Assembly: GCA_036346205.1 (NCBI GenBank)
Contig: JARFJB010000097.1
Location: 56,001-120,000 of the forward strand
Source: Vesta saturnalis
Taxonomy: Eukaryota > Arthropoda > Insecta > Coleoptera > Lampyridae
Length of the DNA stretch: 64,000 nucleotides
Reading direction: 5' to 3'
Shown here: positions 24,601-37,689 of the stretch, one piece after another
Layout of the letters: every line of letters begins with the position of its first letter
Numbering within the stretch: position 1 is the stretch's first letter
Notes under the pieces: generated by a model
What the model was told of the DNA's origin: nothing
The model's database searches: none
Seen by the model: the letters and a program-made list of their open reading frames with translations, nothing else
Made by a program: the position numbers and the translations under genes

Positions 24601-25668
24601 CAGGGTGTCCCAATATTGCGTATTCGGTCGATAGCTCCTTAGCCATTAAACTTAGAAGATAAGTTTAAATACGAAAGTTGTCTATTTTTATAAGCTGCAT
24701 AATCTAAACATAGTTTGGTTTCTACAGGGTGTAATATAAAAGCGGTACAATATAGAACTATTGTTTTGTAAATTGAGCACCCTATATATTATTCTATTTT
24801 TCGATTCTCCTTATAATTTCATCTTTTTTATAAGAATTACTTACAAGCTAAATCTTACAGATTTTGAGATATTTACAAAGTTAACTAAAAACTGACATTT
24901 TTATGTAGTAATTCAAGTAGGCGTATCTCAGTTATTTTTAAAGATAAAAAAATAATCTTTGGTATAGAATTTATTCATACATCAGCTTACTTAAATCTAT
25001 TGTCAATATACACGGTGATCACAAAAATTAATTAAATAACATAAATTTGAAAATCCTATATCTCTAATAGTTTCGGAGATATTTACCAGCAACAAAATGG
25101 TGGTCACATTGAACATTTATTATAATTTTAAATGTTTGTATTTCAGTTAATATGTTTTTTAGTTTCTTGTGTATTCATAGCTTGCTTTGACCGACTAATG
25201 TTACTCTTCTTCGGTGTTATCAACGAAAAAAATTGAACAAACTTAAATATCTCCGGAACTATTAGAGATAGGTATAGAACATATTTAATAGAAATTAAAG
25301 CCGACTAATAGACGAAGACAAGGCGTTAAAAAATATAGGGTGTGCTATTTAAAAAAATGAAGATATAGCATTTTTAAATTTATGTTATTTAATTAATTTT
25401 GTGAGCACCGTGTATATTGAAATTCAATTTTGACTAATAGAGATAAAGTAAGCTCATTATGAATAAATTCATACCAAAGACTATATTGTACCGTCTTTAA
25501 AATAACTGTAGAACCAAACTATGAATTTAATAATATGCAGTTATTTAAATATTCAAAACTTGATTGTAATATCTTTAAAGATGTAAATGTAATGAGAATC
25601 GAAAAATAGAATATATATAGTTCTATTAAATCAAGTTCTTATGTATTATATAGATTTTAAAATCAATA

Positions 25669-25690
<22 letters not shown>
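24601..25690. mobile_element. second, decayed copy of the mariner-type foldback element
   Basis: The first about 840 bases match 10,895-11,560 closely, from CAGGGTGTCCCAATATTGCG through the ATTCGGTCGATAGCTCCTTA block and the internal ATAGGGTGTG motif. The right arm is degraded after about 25,440 and no intact right terminus remains before the TA run at 25,673. No transposase. Confidence 0.8.
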
Positions 25691-25703
<13 letters not shown>

Positions 25704-25960
25704 ATGGCAACTATAGGTGGCTGTGTACTCATTCGATGGCTTATTTTTTTCTGATTTCAAAAATGTATAGCTTTGTATGTTTAATATTATTAGTTAACTC
25801 ACAATTTTCAAAAAAGAGGTAATTATAATATTTATTAAACAAATTAAAGTGTGCCGTGAACATTTAAATAACAAAATAAGCTCATATTCTACTACTAAAT
25901 TTGTGGAAACAACAAGAAATAATGTACTACATTATCAAAATAAAAAAGTTCTAAATAAAT

Positions 25961-27016
25961 TTAACTTACAACGAAGAGTAACAGCAAAAAATATAAACAA
26001 ATAACACAATCATAGAAGTGCTTCAAAATGCCCATTTGACATCGTTTTAAAATTTCATTTTGAACTTTTAATAAGCTTTGGGTTCTAATTTGTTGTATAG
26101 CAACACGAATTTTATTTTTTAAATCGTCTAGATTACCAGGTTTTACTCGGTACACTTTGTCTTTAATTGCACCCCACAAGAAAAAGTCCAACGGGGTTAG
26201 GTCTGGAGATGGCGGCGGCCAATCTATTGGACCTCGATTTCCTAGACAATTATTAAAACGTTCCTGTAAATAGTTGCATACAAGCAATCCATTGTGTGCT
26301 GGTGCCCCGTCGTGTTGAAAATAATTCAAATTTTGAATTACGTTCAACGGAAGGTCCAACATTTCTTCAAATTCGTTTCGTAAAAAATTTAGATATCTTT
26401 CGGAATTTAAATTGTATTCATAAAAAAACGGCCCAAGGATTTTGGTACCAATAATAGCGCACCAAACGTTTACTGAAAAAGCGTATTGATCTCTTCTCTC
26501 AACAGTAATATGAGGATTTTCTTGGGACTATTGGATATGATTTTTTGTATTAAAGATGCCGTTGTTTGTAAATTTTGCTTCATCGGCAAAAAGAATGGTT
26601 TTCGAGAATTGATTGTTTGTTCGACTTTCATTAATCAACCATGTAGCAAAACGTAATCTTTTTTGATAATCTTCAACATACAATGTATTTACTATATGAA
26701 AATGATATGGCTTAAAATTACTGTGTTTCAAAATTTCACGAAGAGATGTAGTAGGTTTAAATTCGACGTAAGCTAAAACACTTCTGTTTCTGTGTTAACA
26801 TTAATTTTAAAATGTTCAGGTTTAGTAAAAGCCCCATATTTTTTTAAAATTCGATTCGAGTTTGGCAAATAATCTCACGTCGGGTTGTCTTCTTTCCATA
26901 TAAGTTTGAAGATATAATTCCGAAGCAGCATTAACATCTCTGTTAGACACGTAATAGCAAAAAAGCATATCATTTCTTTCTTCAGAAGAATAAGCCATTA
27001 ATGAATTAATATTCAC
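25961..27016 (-). pseudogene. Tc1/mariner-superfamily transposase, DD40D-like, frameshifted
   Basis: Read on the minus strand from 27,016: N-terminal HTH region (YYVSNRDVNAASELYLQTY), then YQKRLRFATWLINE with TILFADEAKF (first catalytic D, 26,528-26,731). Next come YFQHDGAPAHNG (second D) and WPPPSPDLTPLDFFLWG (third D) at 25,961-26,362. Forty residues separate the second and third D, close to the DD41D rosa-like group. The C-terminus VQNEILKRC is typical. The parts lie in different frames with stops between. TIRs were not identified. Confidence 0.85.
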
Positions 27017-27539
27017 TATTTAAGTACGAACTACAACTGGTTACAACAAATAATTCAATATCTACTATTTGACAGTCAATCATGTATGTTTGGGTTGTAG
27101 CTCGAAAAATAATTACTAAACAAATTTTTTATTCACCTTTTTCCATTTTGCGTAAAAATAGCTATCAAAAGTCTCTCTTATAACTTTTTCATATTTTGAA
27201 TATTAAAAAAGATATAGCCGATTGAAAATTTGGACAATTTTTAGTTATTTTCAGATGTCTTAGAAAGTTGGCAACAATGTTGAATTTTCTTATAGGTATT
27301 TGAATTATCATGTAATTCTGCCCAATTTTGTAACCGACATAACTACACATAACTACACATAATATAAAAAAATAATTGAGAATTTAAGTATTGAGTTTTT
27401 CTTCCACTTCATATGTACTTCTCAAGTTTTGAGCTGTGGATTTATCTCATTAAAATATATTTTATTGAAATGCCTCATTAATAGATTTTAAACAAAACAT
27501 TTGAATTTCCTGTGCTAATAATACAAACCCGCCAAAAAT
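27017..27539. other. AT-rich sequence upstream of the transposase relic
   Basis: Presumably includes the 5' leader and lost terminus of the mariner-like element. No clear inverted terminus was found. Confidence 0.4.
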
Positions 27540-28140
27540 TCCTCCTCTTAATGGCGGATGGGCGGAGCTAATCGGTGCTTCTTGTCATTGTATTAAAGTC
27601 ACTGTAACAAACAAGGGGGCCACTGCAGGGGGGTAAGACAGTGACAAGTTTAAGAGTCCTAAGGGTGTCTTATGAGTTAGTATGCGGCCCCCATTATTAG
27701 AATCCTATTTTAAATTCCCTGCCATAACAGTTAAATCTACTTTTAAAATATATTACTAGGTGGGGTCACAATCAACCTCTATTACAGAAAACACTCATTA
27801 GCTTTAAAAATACATCAGTAAATGGCGTCAAAAGCAATCGGGGAAGGGGGGGGGCGACAAGAAACGAAGACCTGAGAACAAGTTTCGGAGGCCTAGCTGT
27901 CTTATGAGATAGTATGTGAGCCACCCTTACAGAATGCTATTTCAAATTTCTAATTTTCCCGCCATAAACAAGCTACCTTATGAGATAGCATGCGGGCTCT
28001 CACTATTAGAATACTATTTCTAGTTTTCCGCCATAATTACAGGGACTACTACTTTTAAATATATACCACTAAGTGGAGCCACGATCAACCTCTATTATAG
28101 AAAACATTCATTAGTTTTAAAAATACACCACTAGATGATG
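27540..28140. repeat. degenerate tandem repeat block
   Basis: CTTATGAGWTAGYATG followed by GCGGCCCC-like sequence and TAGAAT.CTATTT..CCGCCATAA recurs at about 27,667, 27,898 and 27,972. A second motif, ATCAACCTCTATTA followed by AGAAAACA.TCATTAG, occurs at about 27,770 and 28,085. Units are of unequal length and partly interleaved. The block leads into the GC-rich island. Confidence 0.6.
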
Positions 28141-28149
28141 GCGCCACAA

Positions 28150-28410
28150 ACAAAGCCAACCAATCAGAATACAGTCTTGGGACTCCAATCAGAGTCTGGA
28201 AGCTGGGCGGAGTCTACGGACCAATCAGTAACCAGGGGGTGTAACCTGCCCTTAGGCCCTCCAACCAGAACGCGCGGCCTGGGGCATTATGCGCGGGCAG
28301 GACCAATTAGCTGGAAGTGGGCGTGGCTATGTGGATGAAGGTGAGGATCACCTGGTGAAAGTGTGCGTGGCCTATGACGTCACAGGTGGCGGGTATGACG
28401 TCACAAAAAA
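28150..28410. promoter_or_regulatory. GC-rich island with repeated CCAAT boxes and two perfect CRE sites
   Basis: CCAATCAG occurs at 28,160, 28,185 and 28,221; the relatives CCAACCAG and CCAATTAG occur at 28,261 and 28,303. GC-box-like GGGCGG lies at 28,205 and GGGCGTGG near 28,317. Two palindromic TGACGTCA (CREB/ATF consensus) lie at 28,375-28,382 and 28,396-28,403, 21 bp apart. Such clustering looks like a promoter or enhancer, but no downstream gene is evident: the frames of 67 and 68 codons here have no domain. It could be the promoter or LTR-like part of an unrecognised element. Confidence 0.4.
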
Positions 28411-28759
28411 ATGGTGGGGGAAAGTCCCGTTGTTTGTCATTAGAAACAAACTTATTTTCACTCTTTTATTTTTTGATTGGTTGTATATTGTTTAATGCAC
28501 ACAATTTGATCAAAACCGAATTATCTATAGGAATATTAGGGTATTATTTTTGAAAAACAGTTAATGCGTTTCCAATATCTGACCACGGAGGTTATTTTTT
28601 TTAGCAATACTCAACGACATGCTTGCGCAACTTCAAAGTGTTGCGTCCATTTATCCAAAGAGATTATACAAGTAGTATAAAAAGTGGCCAATGGTGATTT
28701 AAATTGAGGCTAGGCATTCTCATTTATTTACCAAAACTACTAGCGTAGTGTGACCTTGA

Positions 28760-29930
28760 TTTGGTAAAAAGACCATTTTTCCGTTCTTTTAATTGTTGCT
28801 TTAAATTTGATGGAACAATGTATATTTCTACTATTGAAGATTTTTCAGGTTCCACTTGCAGAACACGTCTATGAAGTGTAGAAGCTTGTCAGTGAAGAAA
28901 CTTGTTTTTAAAACTATTAAGAATCAATTTGGAACATTTTTTTTTTTGAGAGAGAAAGTGACTGTAACAGTTTGAACATTTTTAATATTCTTTCTATCGA
29001 AGGTCACAACACTAACCATCTGATTTTACCGTCTCCCAACAATTTTGGATGTTCAACATTAACAAACTAAAAAAATTCTTTTAATTGTGCAACTCAAACA
29101 GTATAATTGTAGAAATAGCCATAATTTTCACAATAATGGCTCGATGTTAATAGACAATCAGTCTGCTAATGATTGAATAGAGTTATGAGGAATATCAGCA
29201 GCATAGTTCACTCCAATTAAAGATCTTTTGAGTAACTGCTGAACTTTATGGAAGACGTTATTTTGGCCATGTTTTACTGCTTCTCCAAAAATGCAATTTG
29301 TGTTGTCAGCCTACATTACCGTTACTTTTGTTGTTAATTCGTTTTTGTCTACCGTTTTAATGGTATATTCGGGTATAGTATCTGAAGTTTTACCTGGGAG
29401 ATCATGAACTTCCAAAAGTTTTACTTGAATGCCCTTGTCTGTCATAAAATATCTGAGTATAGGAAACATGTTTACGCTTCCGTGATTTGGTCAATGGGTA
29501 TAGATTGTTACAAAATTGAACGTTCCAAGATCATTTTATAAGGAGCTTAATGATCTTCTTTGTAAAATGTTACACACAATACTTTCAGATTTGGTTGTAG
29601 CACATGCAAATTTTTGTTGGATGCAAGTTTTTATTACCTTACAAGTGCAAGCAATAGAACGAAATGACCTATTGTGGATGAAGTTGTGGTATGACCAAGC
29701 ACATTCAATCGCAGCTGGCTTTTGTTCTTCATTTCCAAGTGTATCCTTACGAAAAAAGACGATACTTTGCTACTTGTAGATGTAGCAATACCTGCCTTTT
29801 TATACTTACGTGTCGATATGTATTGAACAATATCCTCCTTTCCACCATGTGTAAGTGAAAATGGTGCACAACCTTTTAACCATATTGCATCTCCATCTGT
29901 GGTTGTTTTTTAATAAATGGATATTCACTT
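28760..29930 (-). pseudogene. hAT-type transposase-derived relic
   Basis: Read on the minus strand from 29,930: AIWLKGCAPFSLTHGGKEDI (BED-side N-terminus), then WSYHNFIHNRSFRSIACTCK, SVNMFPILRYFMTDKGIQVK, LLEVHDLPGKTSD and ADNTNCIFG. NNVFHKVQQLLKRSLIGVNY, NSIQSLADCLLT, VAQLKEFF and EHPKLLGDGK.RW follow, before the frame decays. These are the blocks of a hAT-derived protein family common in insects. Frames shift several times and there are many stops. Confidence 0.7.
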
Positions 29931-29984
29931 TACAAATCTCTATTAAATATACACTGTCGTAAGCAAATTCTTTTTGCGATAGAT

Positions 29985-30265
29985 TTGATACTTAATACTG
30001 CCTCGTAAGTGGGATCGCGCGCTATATATTGAAGTCGACAAAAGTGCTGAATTAGTCTCGTAAATTGTAGAACTTGCGAGGTCATCATATTGTCTCTTAT
30101 CTGAAGGTCGCGCTATCTTTTTCGTACTTTCTAGTCAGAAACGGAACAAAAAAGGGACTTCTTTATAAATACAAAACATTTACGTAATTTATAAAAATAA
30201 TTGCTTAAACAAAATGGAGTCTAAAAAAGGGACTGTCTCGCATAATACGGGACGGATGGTCGCCT
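29985..30265. repeat. dispersed repeat, copy 2 (likely 5' end of the hAT relic)
   Basis: Colinear with 3,765-4,440. The outer edge, read on the minus strand, begins TAAGGCGACCATCCGTCCCG. Its position just 5' of the minus-strand hAT relic suggests it is that element's terminal region. Confidence 0.55.
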
Positions 30266-30659
30266 TAATGGAGTCAGAAATACAGGGTGCATTAAATACT
30301 CATAGTGTTGTTCAAAAGTTTTCTGAAATTAAAGCTCTGCGTGTAAATTTTTATAAATCGTGTTCCTTACTACGATAAATAATTATTGTCCTTCTTTAGG
30401 TTCATGTTTTCTGAATTGTTAGTTAACCTTTGATTTGTAGAAATTGTTTTGCTATTATAATGTATTCTACTAATAGTAAAATATTTTTGTATTAACCTTC
30501 TTTAAGCTTGGTACGGGCGGCACAATAGATTTTAAATACAAACCCACAACAGTTGTTCACTTAACCTATATGGTAGGATGGTAGCTATTGTGTGAATAAC
30601 ATCTATTTGAGTAAAAAATTGATTAGATCAAAAATTTCACCCTAATGTTTATTTGTCCA
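30266..30659. other. AT-rich spacer, no gene seen
   Basis: Nothing recognised between the hAT-end repeat and the mariner element. Confidence 0.5.
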
Positions 30660-30661
30660 TA

Positions 30662-32869
30662 CAGGGTGTTGCTTAAATACATGCTAATATTTAAGGGGGC
30701 GATTTTTGGACCTCTTTTAAGAAAAAAACTTCATATGGACGAATATCGTAAACGTCCTAACTTTTGAAATACAGGGTTGATAAAGTTTCCAGAAAAAAAT
30801 CTTTTTTTTATAACGACTGTGATACTATTGTAGATGTCTTTAGAAAATTTGGTACACGTCTTCAATGTATTAAGATGCATTTTCTGATGTACAATTTTAT
30901 TATTTTTACCAGTAGCGTCCGTACGGGTTTTGCATTGAATATTGTTGGAGCAAAAAAATGGTACGCCATTGCTTTCTCTTAAAATAAAAATTATTTTATG
31001 AATTCTCATTCATTTGTGAGCATATTTGATATCTTAATTTTATTTTGTCCGATGCATGATTTTCGCTTAAAATAATAAAAATCGTTTTAGAGTATAATTA
31101 TTATGAGACCGACATGACATTGCTAAATTATTATTAATCTGCGTATTATGACGTTCACAAAATTATGTATACTTTACGTCAGGGTTCACGAAAACATTTA
31201 AATTGCTTCTTATCGCAATACCGACTAATAATTTTTTAACACATATCTAGTTGCATAAATGTAGTTATCCTGGAATAAATTACGTTTCTACAAACGTCAA
31301 TGTCAAAACAATAGCAGTAAGTTGTTGGTGTTCAAAACCATCCCAGTACGTCATTTCATTGATTTTTAATGTGTCATTGAAGTTATTTACTTTTTCGCTG
31401 TTTTTTCAAATATCAATAAATAATGGTAAATTATACGAACGCGGAAATGGCGACAATGCATTACGTATATGGCCTCGCAGATGGTAATGCGACAGAATCC
31501 AGACGCATTTATTATGATAAATATCCTAATCGTGCCTTGCCAGATACTCGAACCCTTTCAAATATTCATCGCCGATTTAGCGAAACTGGTAGTTTCAAAA
31601 AAAGTACTCTGGAAGGTAGACCTCGAATTGTCAGAGCACCTGAAATTGAGGAAGCGGTGCTGCAAGAAATCGAGGAACAACCCGAGGCGAGTAGGAGAAA
31701 GATCACTAGAGTTCTGAACAAATAGTTTGCCGTATTTTGGTTGACTTTTTGTTATATTCATACCATATTCTAAAAGTACATGCATTACATCCCAGGGATT
31801 TCCGACAGCGTGTGAACTGCTGTCAGTGGTACCTTCAAAGTATTACACTAAATCCGCAGTTTGTGTCAAAAATTTTGTTCTCAGATGAAGCAAATTTTTC
31901 AAGAACAATTTTCGGTTAATATATGGGCAGGAATTACGTGTAATGGGCCCATTTTTCCTACCAGGACGCCTTGATGGATGATCTTATTTGAATTTTCTCG
32001 AAGAACCTGGGTTGCTTGAAGATGTACCAATTGCGTTAAAGAATCGAATGTGGTACATTCACGATGGAGCTCCTGCTCATTTTAATGTAATTCTCCGAAA
32101 TCATTTAGATACAGTTTATCCTGATCGTTGGATAGGTCGCGGGGGACCTCAGCAATGGCTAGCAAGATCCCCCGATCTCAATAGTTTGGATTACTTTTTA
32201 TGGGGGCACCTTAAGGCTCTAGTGTATAAAACTCCCGTTAACACTTTAGAAGATTTAAGAGAGCGAATAGTTTGCCTCGTGTGAAACTATACGGAATACG
32301 CCAGGAATATTTGAACGAGTGCGCAATTCCATGCATAGACGGGCGGAAGCATGCCTATTAAGGCTCCCACTTTTAACAATTTTTATAATCAATGTCAGTA
32401 TTGTTAATAATTAATAATTAATAAATTTAAGCCTCTCATGTAAACTTACTTTATTAAAATATAATAAAACTCGTTTTTTTTACAAGCTGAAATCCCGCTA
32501 AACTTCTAATGTAATTATTGGAAATTTAAATTTATTTTTTTAAGCGAAAACCATGCATGGGACGAAATAAAATCAAGAGATCAAATTTGCTCACAAATGA
32601 ATAAGAAATCAAAAAATAATTTTTATTTTAAGAGAAAGCAGTGGCGTACCATTTTTTTTTCTCCAAAAATGTTCAATGTAAAACCCGTACGGACGCCATC
32701 GCAACTGGTAAAAATAATAAAATTGTTTGTACATCAGAAAATGCATCTTGATGCATTGAAGACCTTTACCAAATTTTATAAACATATTTACAATAGTATA
32801 TAAAAAAAAAAGATTTTTTCTGGAGGAATCGCCCCCTTAAATATTAGCATATCTTTAAGGAACACCCTG
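30662..32869 (+). mobile_element. complete Tc1/mariner element, DD41D type, with long TIRs
   Basis: Starts CAGGGTGTTGCTTAAATAC and ends with the inverted equivalent (GGAACACCCTG). TA flanks both sides (30,660-30,661; 32,870-32,871). The outer 43 bases of the two ends differ at about three positions, including the shared ATTTAAGGGGGCGATT. Inverted similarity continues to about 31,085 on the left and back to about 32,530 on the right, so the TIRs are roughly 340-420 bp. A broken transposase gene lies inside. Confidence 0.9.
31423..32380 (+). pseudogene. DD41D mariner transposase (broken)
   Basis: Starts at ATG 31,423. Residues 1-100 form a DUF4817-type HTH pair (YTNAEMATMHYVYGLADGN, then HRRFSETGSFKKSTLEGRPR) ending at a stop near 31,725. 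A second frame has QRVNCCQWYL and ILFSDEANFS (first catalytic D, 31,737-31,919). A third has WYIHDGAPAHFN (second D) and WLARSPDLNSLDYFLWGHLK (third D) at 31,988-32,284. Forty-one residues lie between the second and third D, the DD41D spacing of the rosa group. At least two frameshifts and a short deletion between HTH and DDE halves make it inactive. Lies centrally between the TIRs. Confidence 0.88.
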
Positions 32870-32870
32870 T

Positions 32871-33547
<677 letters not shown>

Positions 33548-33779
33548 ATTTATCTACACGCATCAAAATGGCATCCGGCTCACAAACATTGTTAGTTGGC
33601 CTCCATCGGTATACACCGGGTTATACACTGTTAACTTTTATAGTACAAGGTAGCTTCTGAGCCATGTGTAGGTTTAGTTGCGTCTGGTGAACACTTTTAT
33701 ACCTTACAGGACATGTGAACTCTGTATATTTAGTTAATGGTATCAGTGGGCGTCCTTGCTGTGTTGCCTGGAACACCCT

Positions 33780-33852
33780 GTATATATGTATATGTATATG
33801 TATACGTGTATGTGTATGTGTATGTGTATGTTTATGTGTATGTGTATGTGTT

Positions 33853-33913
<61 letters not shown>

Positions 33914-33923
33914 GTATATGTAG

Positions 33924-33984
<61 letters not shown>

Positions 33985-34072
33985 GATATGTTATGATGTA
34001 TGTGTATGTGTATGTGTATGATGTATATGTATATGTATATGTATATATATGTATATGTATATGTATATATAT

Positions 34073-34154
<82 letters not shown>

Positions 34155-34281
34155 CGTGTACGTGTACGTGTACGTGTACGTGTACGTGTACGTGTACGTG
34201 TACGTGTACGTGTACGTGTACGTGTACGTGTACGTACGTGTACAGTGTACATGTACATGTAATGTAATGTATATGTATATG

Positions 34282-34333
<52 letters not shown>

Positions 34334-34348
34334 ATATGTATATTATAT

Positions 34349-34387
<39 letters not shown>

Positions 34388-34411
34388 GTATATGTATATG
34401 TATATGTATAT

Positions 34412-34470
<59 letters not shown>

Positions 34471-34471
34471 A

Positions 34472-34502
<31 letters not shown>

Positions 34503-34539
34503 ATATTATAGTATATGTATATGCATATGTATATGTATA
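33780..34539. repeat. (TATATG)n / (GTGTAT)n / (GTGTAC)n microsatellite
   Basis: Includes a TA block near 33,928-33,977 and a homogeneous GTGTAC block at about 34,153-34,236. Not coding. Confidence 0.95.
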
Positions 34540-34760
34540 TATTTATCTACACGCATCAAAATGGCATCCGGCTCACAAACATTGTTAGTTGGCGTCCATC
34601 GGTATACACCGAGTTATACACTGTTAACTTTTATAGTACAAGGTAGCTTCTGAGCCATGTGTAGGTTTAGTTGCGTCTGGTGAACACTTTTATACCTTAC
34701 AGGACATGTGAACTCTGTATATTTAGTTAATGGTATCAGTGGGCGTCCTTGCTGTGTTGC

Positions 34761-35431
34761 CACATATTTATCTAATTTTAGAACAAATAACCTTTAGTTA
34801 TGGTATTATCCATGTTACTTTTGATTCTATGCATTAATTTTTGTATTAAAAGCGTTTATAACATGAAATTAATGATCTTCTTTAAAATGTTTCTTTCGAA
34901 AATCAAATACGAATATAAATTCTAGCAAAATGTTACTGATTGATAAATAACTGTTAAAATGTATTAATGTCCTGTTATAAATGTTAAATGATAAATACAT
35001 TACACGAATGTTTGTACACAATAAAAAAAGTCGATGTGAAGTTTTCAATGAATTTACATGTGGTCAAATTTTCAAATTTTTATCTTTACTGTGGGTGGAT
35101 GTTTTGCATGTTGCACTGTAAACATTTTAGTCTTCGTCATTGCATAGCTTAACTTTCAATATTATCAGAGAGTAGAGGCAAATTATTATCATATCATATT
35201 CAGTAGCATTGCCCTTATTGTGCAATTCGTGATCAAATACCTAATGATAAGAAGAAAAATAATATTTAAATTAAAGCTGAAAATTAGCTGAGTGTATTTC
35301 TTACAGTGATAAATTAAAGCCTGTAATACAATGTACTCTGATTAGTTTCTAAACCTCGTAAGACTTCTTCAACACAAAATTGATCAATTTATTGGATGTA
35401 AGGAATTAGAAAAGGAAGATTAGTAACAACA
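34761..35431. other. AT-rich sequence, no gene seen
   Basis: No coding or RNA feature recognised. Confidence 0.5.
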
Positions 35432-35587
35432 GGCGTCTCGTTTGGGTGGGGCATTGGACATTGTTATTCATAAGTTCTTTGTTTTTCAAAATTTCGCAAT
35501 TTTAACATAAAATTTAAAAAATTTAGATTTTTTCAAAACAAAAACTTATGAATAACAATGTCCAATGCCCCGCCCAAACGAGCCGCT
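35432..35587. repeat. strong hairpin, about 48-bp arms, 60-nt loop
   Basis: CTCGTTTGGGTGGGGCATTG through TTATTCATAAGTT on the left pairs with AACTTATGAATAACAATGTC through GCCCAAACGAG on the right with only about three mismatches. An AT-rich loop lies between. It may be a tiny TIR element or an unusually stable transcript hairpin. Confidence 0.8.
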
Positions 35588-35832
35588 TATACGTACAACT
35601 CAAAAATCATATTCACGCCATACGATTGGGTATGTTCCACTAAATACATGTACAGAACGCTATCATTTAAACCATTTTGAATATATTTAAATTAAACCGA
35701 TGTTAGGGCGCCACCTTCCAAGAGCGCAGCTCTCTTAGGAAGTAATTTTGTATTAAGGTAATTTACGTTAAATCGACATAAAATCAGCTCTAGAATCTGC
35801 AGTTTTCTTTTGTGAAAAGAGTTTGTGGACAC

Positions 35833-36147
<315 letters not shown>

Positions 36148-36539
36148 ATATTGAAATCTGGCAGCTATAGTATAGTTTAATTTTTACTGGACTATGTGTT
36201 GCCTACATCAAACTAATTCTTGACCCAAGAATTTTGTTTCAGTATCAATTTTACCTTCCAACCTACATATACATACTATTCTCGCTCCGAAAGAATCGCC
36301 CTGCGTCATCAGTTTATGAACCTAGCTGTCCAAATTGTTTATACTGCCATCTCATATCAAAGCGTCTTTTAAAAAAGGATAGAAACATACCTACTTGAAG
36401 TGAATTTGACACAACCGACATTGAATAGTTTCATGTAATGAAAAGACAAATAAAATACAATGAACAACATGTATGCACAAAGTGAGTATAATCTAACGTA
36501 TACATATTCCCACATCTGAAATATTTTTATTTATAGAAA

Positions 36540-36915
36540 AGCGTGTCACAGTTGGAGCTTTAAATGTTGAAATGATATCGTGGTTAACAAAAAAAAAATT
36601 AGTTATGAACCCACACTGTTTAAAACTGAACTTTATTCACTTATTAAATCTCGGTAAATAGAGAAAAGGTGTGAGGTAGATGAAATAATTAGAAGCTATG
36701 GTCACGTAGTGTTACGATTGCCACCGTATCATTGTGAATTTAATGCAATTGAACTAATATGAGCACATGCAAAAATGTACTACGATAAACATATTGGAAG
36801 ATATGGCTATAAAGACGAAAATGTTATTACCATGTAGAACGAAGTATTACAGCAATGTAACCAAACCGTTTGGTCTAATTGTGTGTAACATGCACAAAAT
36901 TCCTTAGAATATAAA
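36540..36915 (+). pseudogene. Tc1/IS630-type transposase C-terminal fragment
   Basis: Reads KRVTVGALNVEMISWL, then SYGHVVLRLPPYHCEFNAIE (conserved PPYHC.FN.IEL block with the last catalytic acidic residue), KMYYDKHIG and NEVLQQC. This is the C-terminal part of an insect DDE_3-type transposase. Two stops and a frame change are present; the N-terminal half was not found. Confidence 0.7.
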
Positions 36916-37104
36916 ATACCAGGAAGGAACGTTGAACTATATACCGTGTTTAAAAATTGCAACGGAATTCGCCATATTGAACACCTAAGCATGGCTTATT
37001 GGTGGTTTGATTGAAGAAAGTGGTGTTTGTAAAAGTGTTTTGAATATTTTGAACTGTTTTAAAGTATCCTGTATAATTATTATAACATTTTGTTATGAAC
37101 GAAT

Positions 37105-37290
37105 AAGCTCAAAGGTAAAATATGTAATTAAAAATTATTATTAATTTTATTAAATACATAGATACAAAGTTTACCTCGAGTGGGATTTGAACCTACGACC
37201 TGTACTTTGCTAGAATATCGCGCTAACCAATTGCGCTGTCGAGATTCAAGCCCCAATCGATGTTAAATTTTGTGTTTATGTATGTAGAAT
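37105..37290 (-). repeat. fragment of the tRNA-bearing repeat
   Basis: Matches 44,490-44,650 and 58,060-58,215 in inverted orientation, including the tRNA-like core and flanking bases on both sides (TTTATTAAATACATA on one, TTATGTATGTAG on the other). Confidence 0.75.
37172..37245 (-). tRNA. tRNA-like sequence, anticodon AGC, third copy
   Basis: Same cloverleaf as the copies at 44,530 and 58,096, with substitutions in the D arm, anticodon stem and T stem (one T-stem pair is weakened). A-box-like TAGCGCA..TTGG has become CAGCGCA..TTGG; the B-box GGTTCAAATCC is intact. Probably a decayed tRNA-derived repeat rather than a working tRNA gene. Confidence 0.5.
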
Positions 37291-37689
37291 TGTAGTAATC
37301 TTTTAAACTGTTGTATAGTGATCTAGGAACCCTCTAAGGTTCCCGCAAACTGTTCCGAGTCACGGTGTTTGGAGCTCGTCTCTTTCATGAGCCACACATG
37401 TATAATCAGGTTAGCAGGGCGACCACCTTTAACGTCAAGTGCCAAAAACAATAATTTAAGATATGTAGAAAATATATAAATGTTATAAAAACATGCATTA
37501 ACAAACTATTACCCTGTAACTCATAAACAACAAGCAAGTGTATATACATAATATAATCTGGAGACATTCAATGTATGTAACAACACAAATATTAAAATAA
37601 CCCAGTAATAACTACACCATAAGTATAGGGTGTTCTGATTATGTGCACCAGATGATCTGACGACCATAGGTACGTGCCTAGAGCCGTTG
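37291..37689. other. spacer and possible 3' UTR of the R2-clade element
   Basis: No gene recognised. The part near 37,620-37,690 may be the 3' untranslated tail of the minus-strand R2-clade element. Confidence 0.4.

Noticed and set aside
29516..29779. Plus-strand 87-codon frame
   Set aside because: Antisense to the hAT-type relic.
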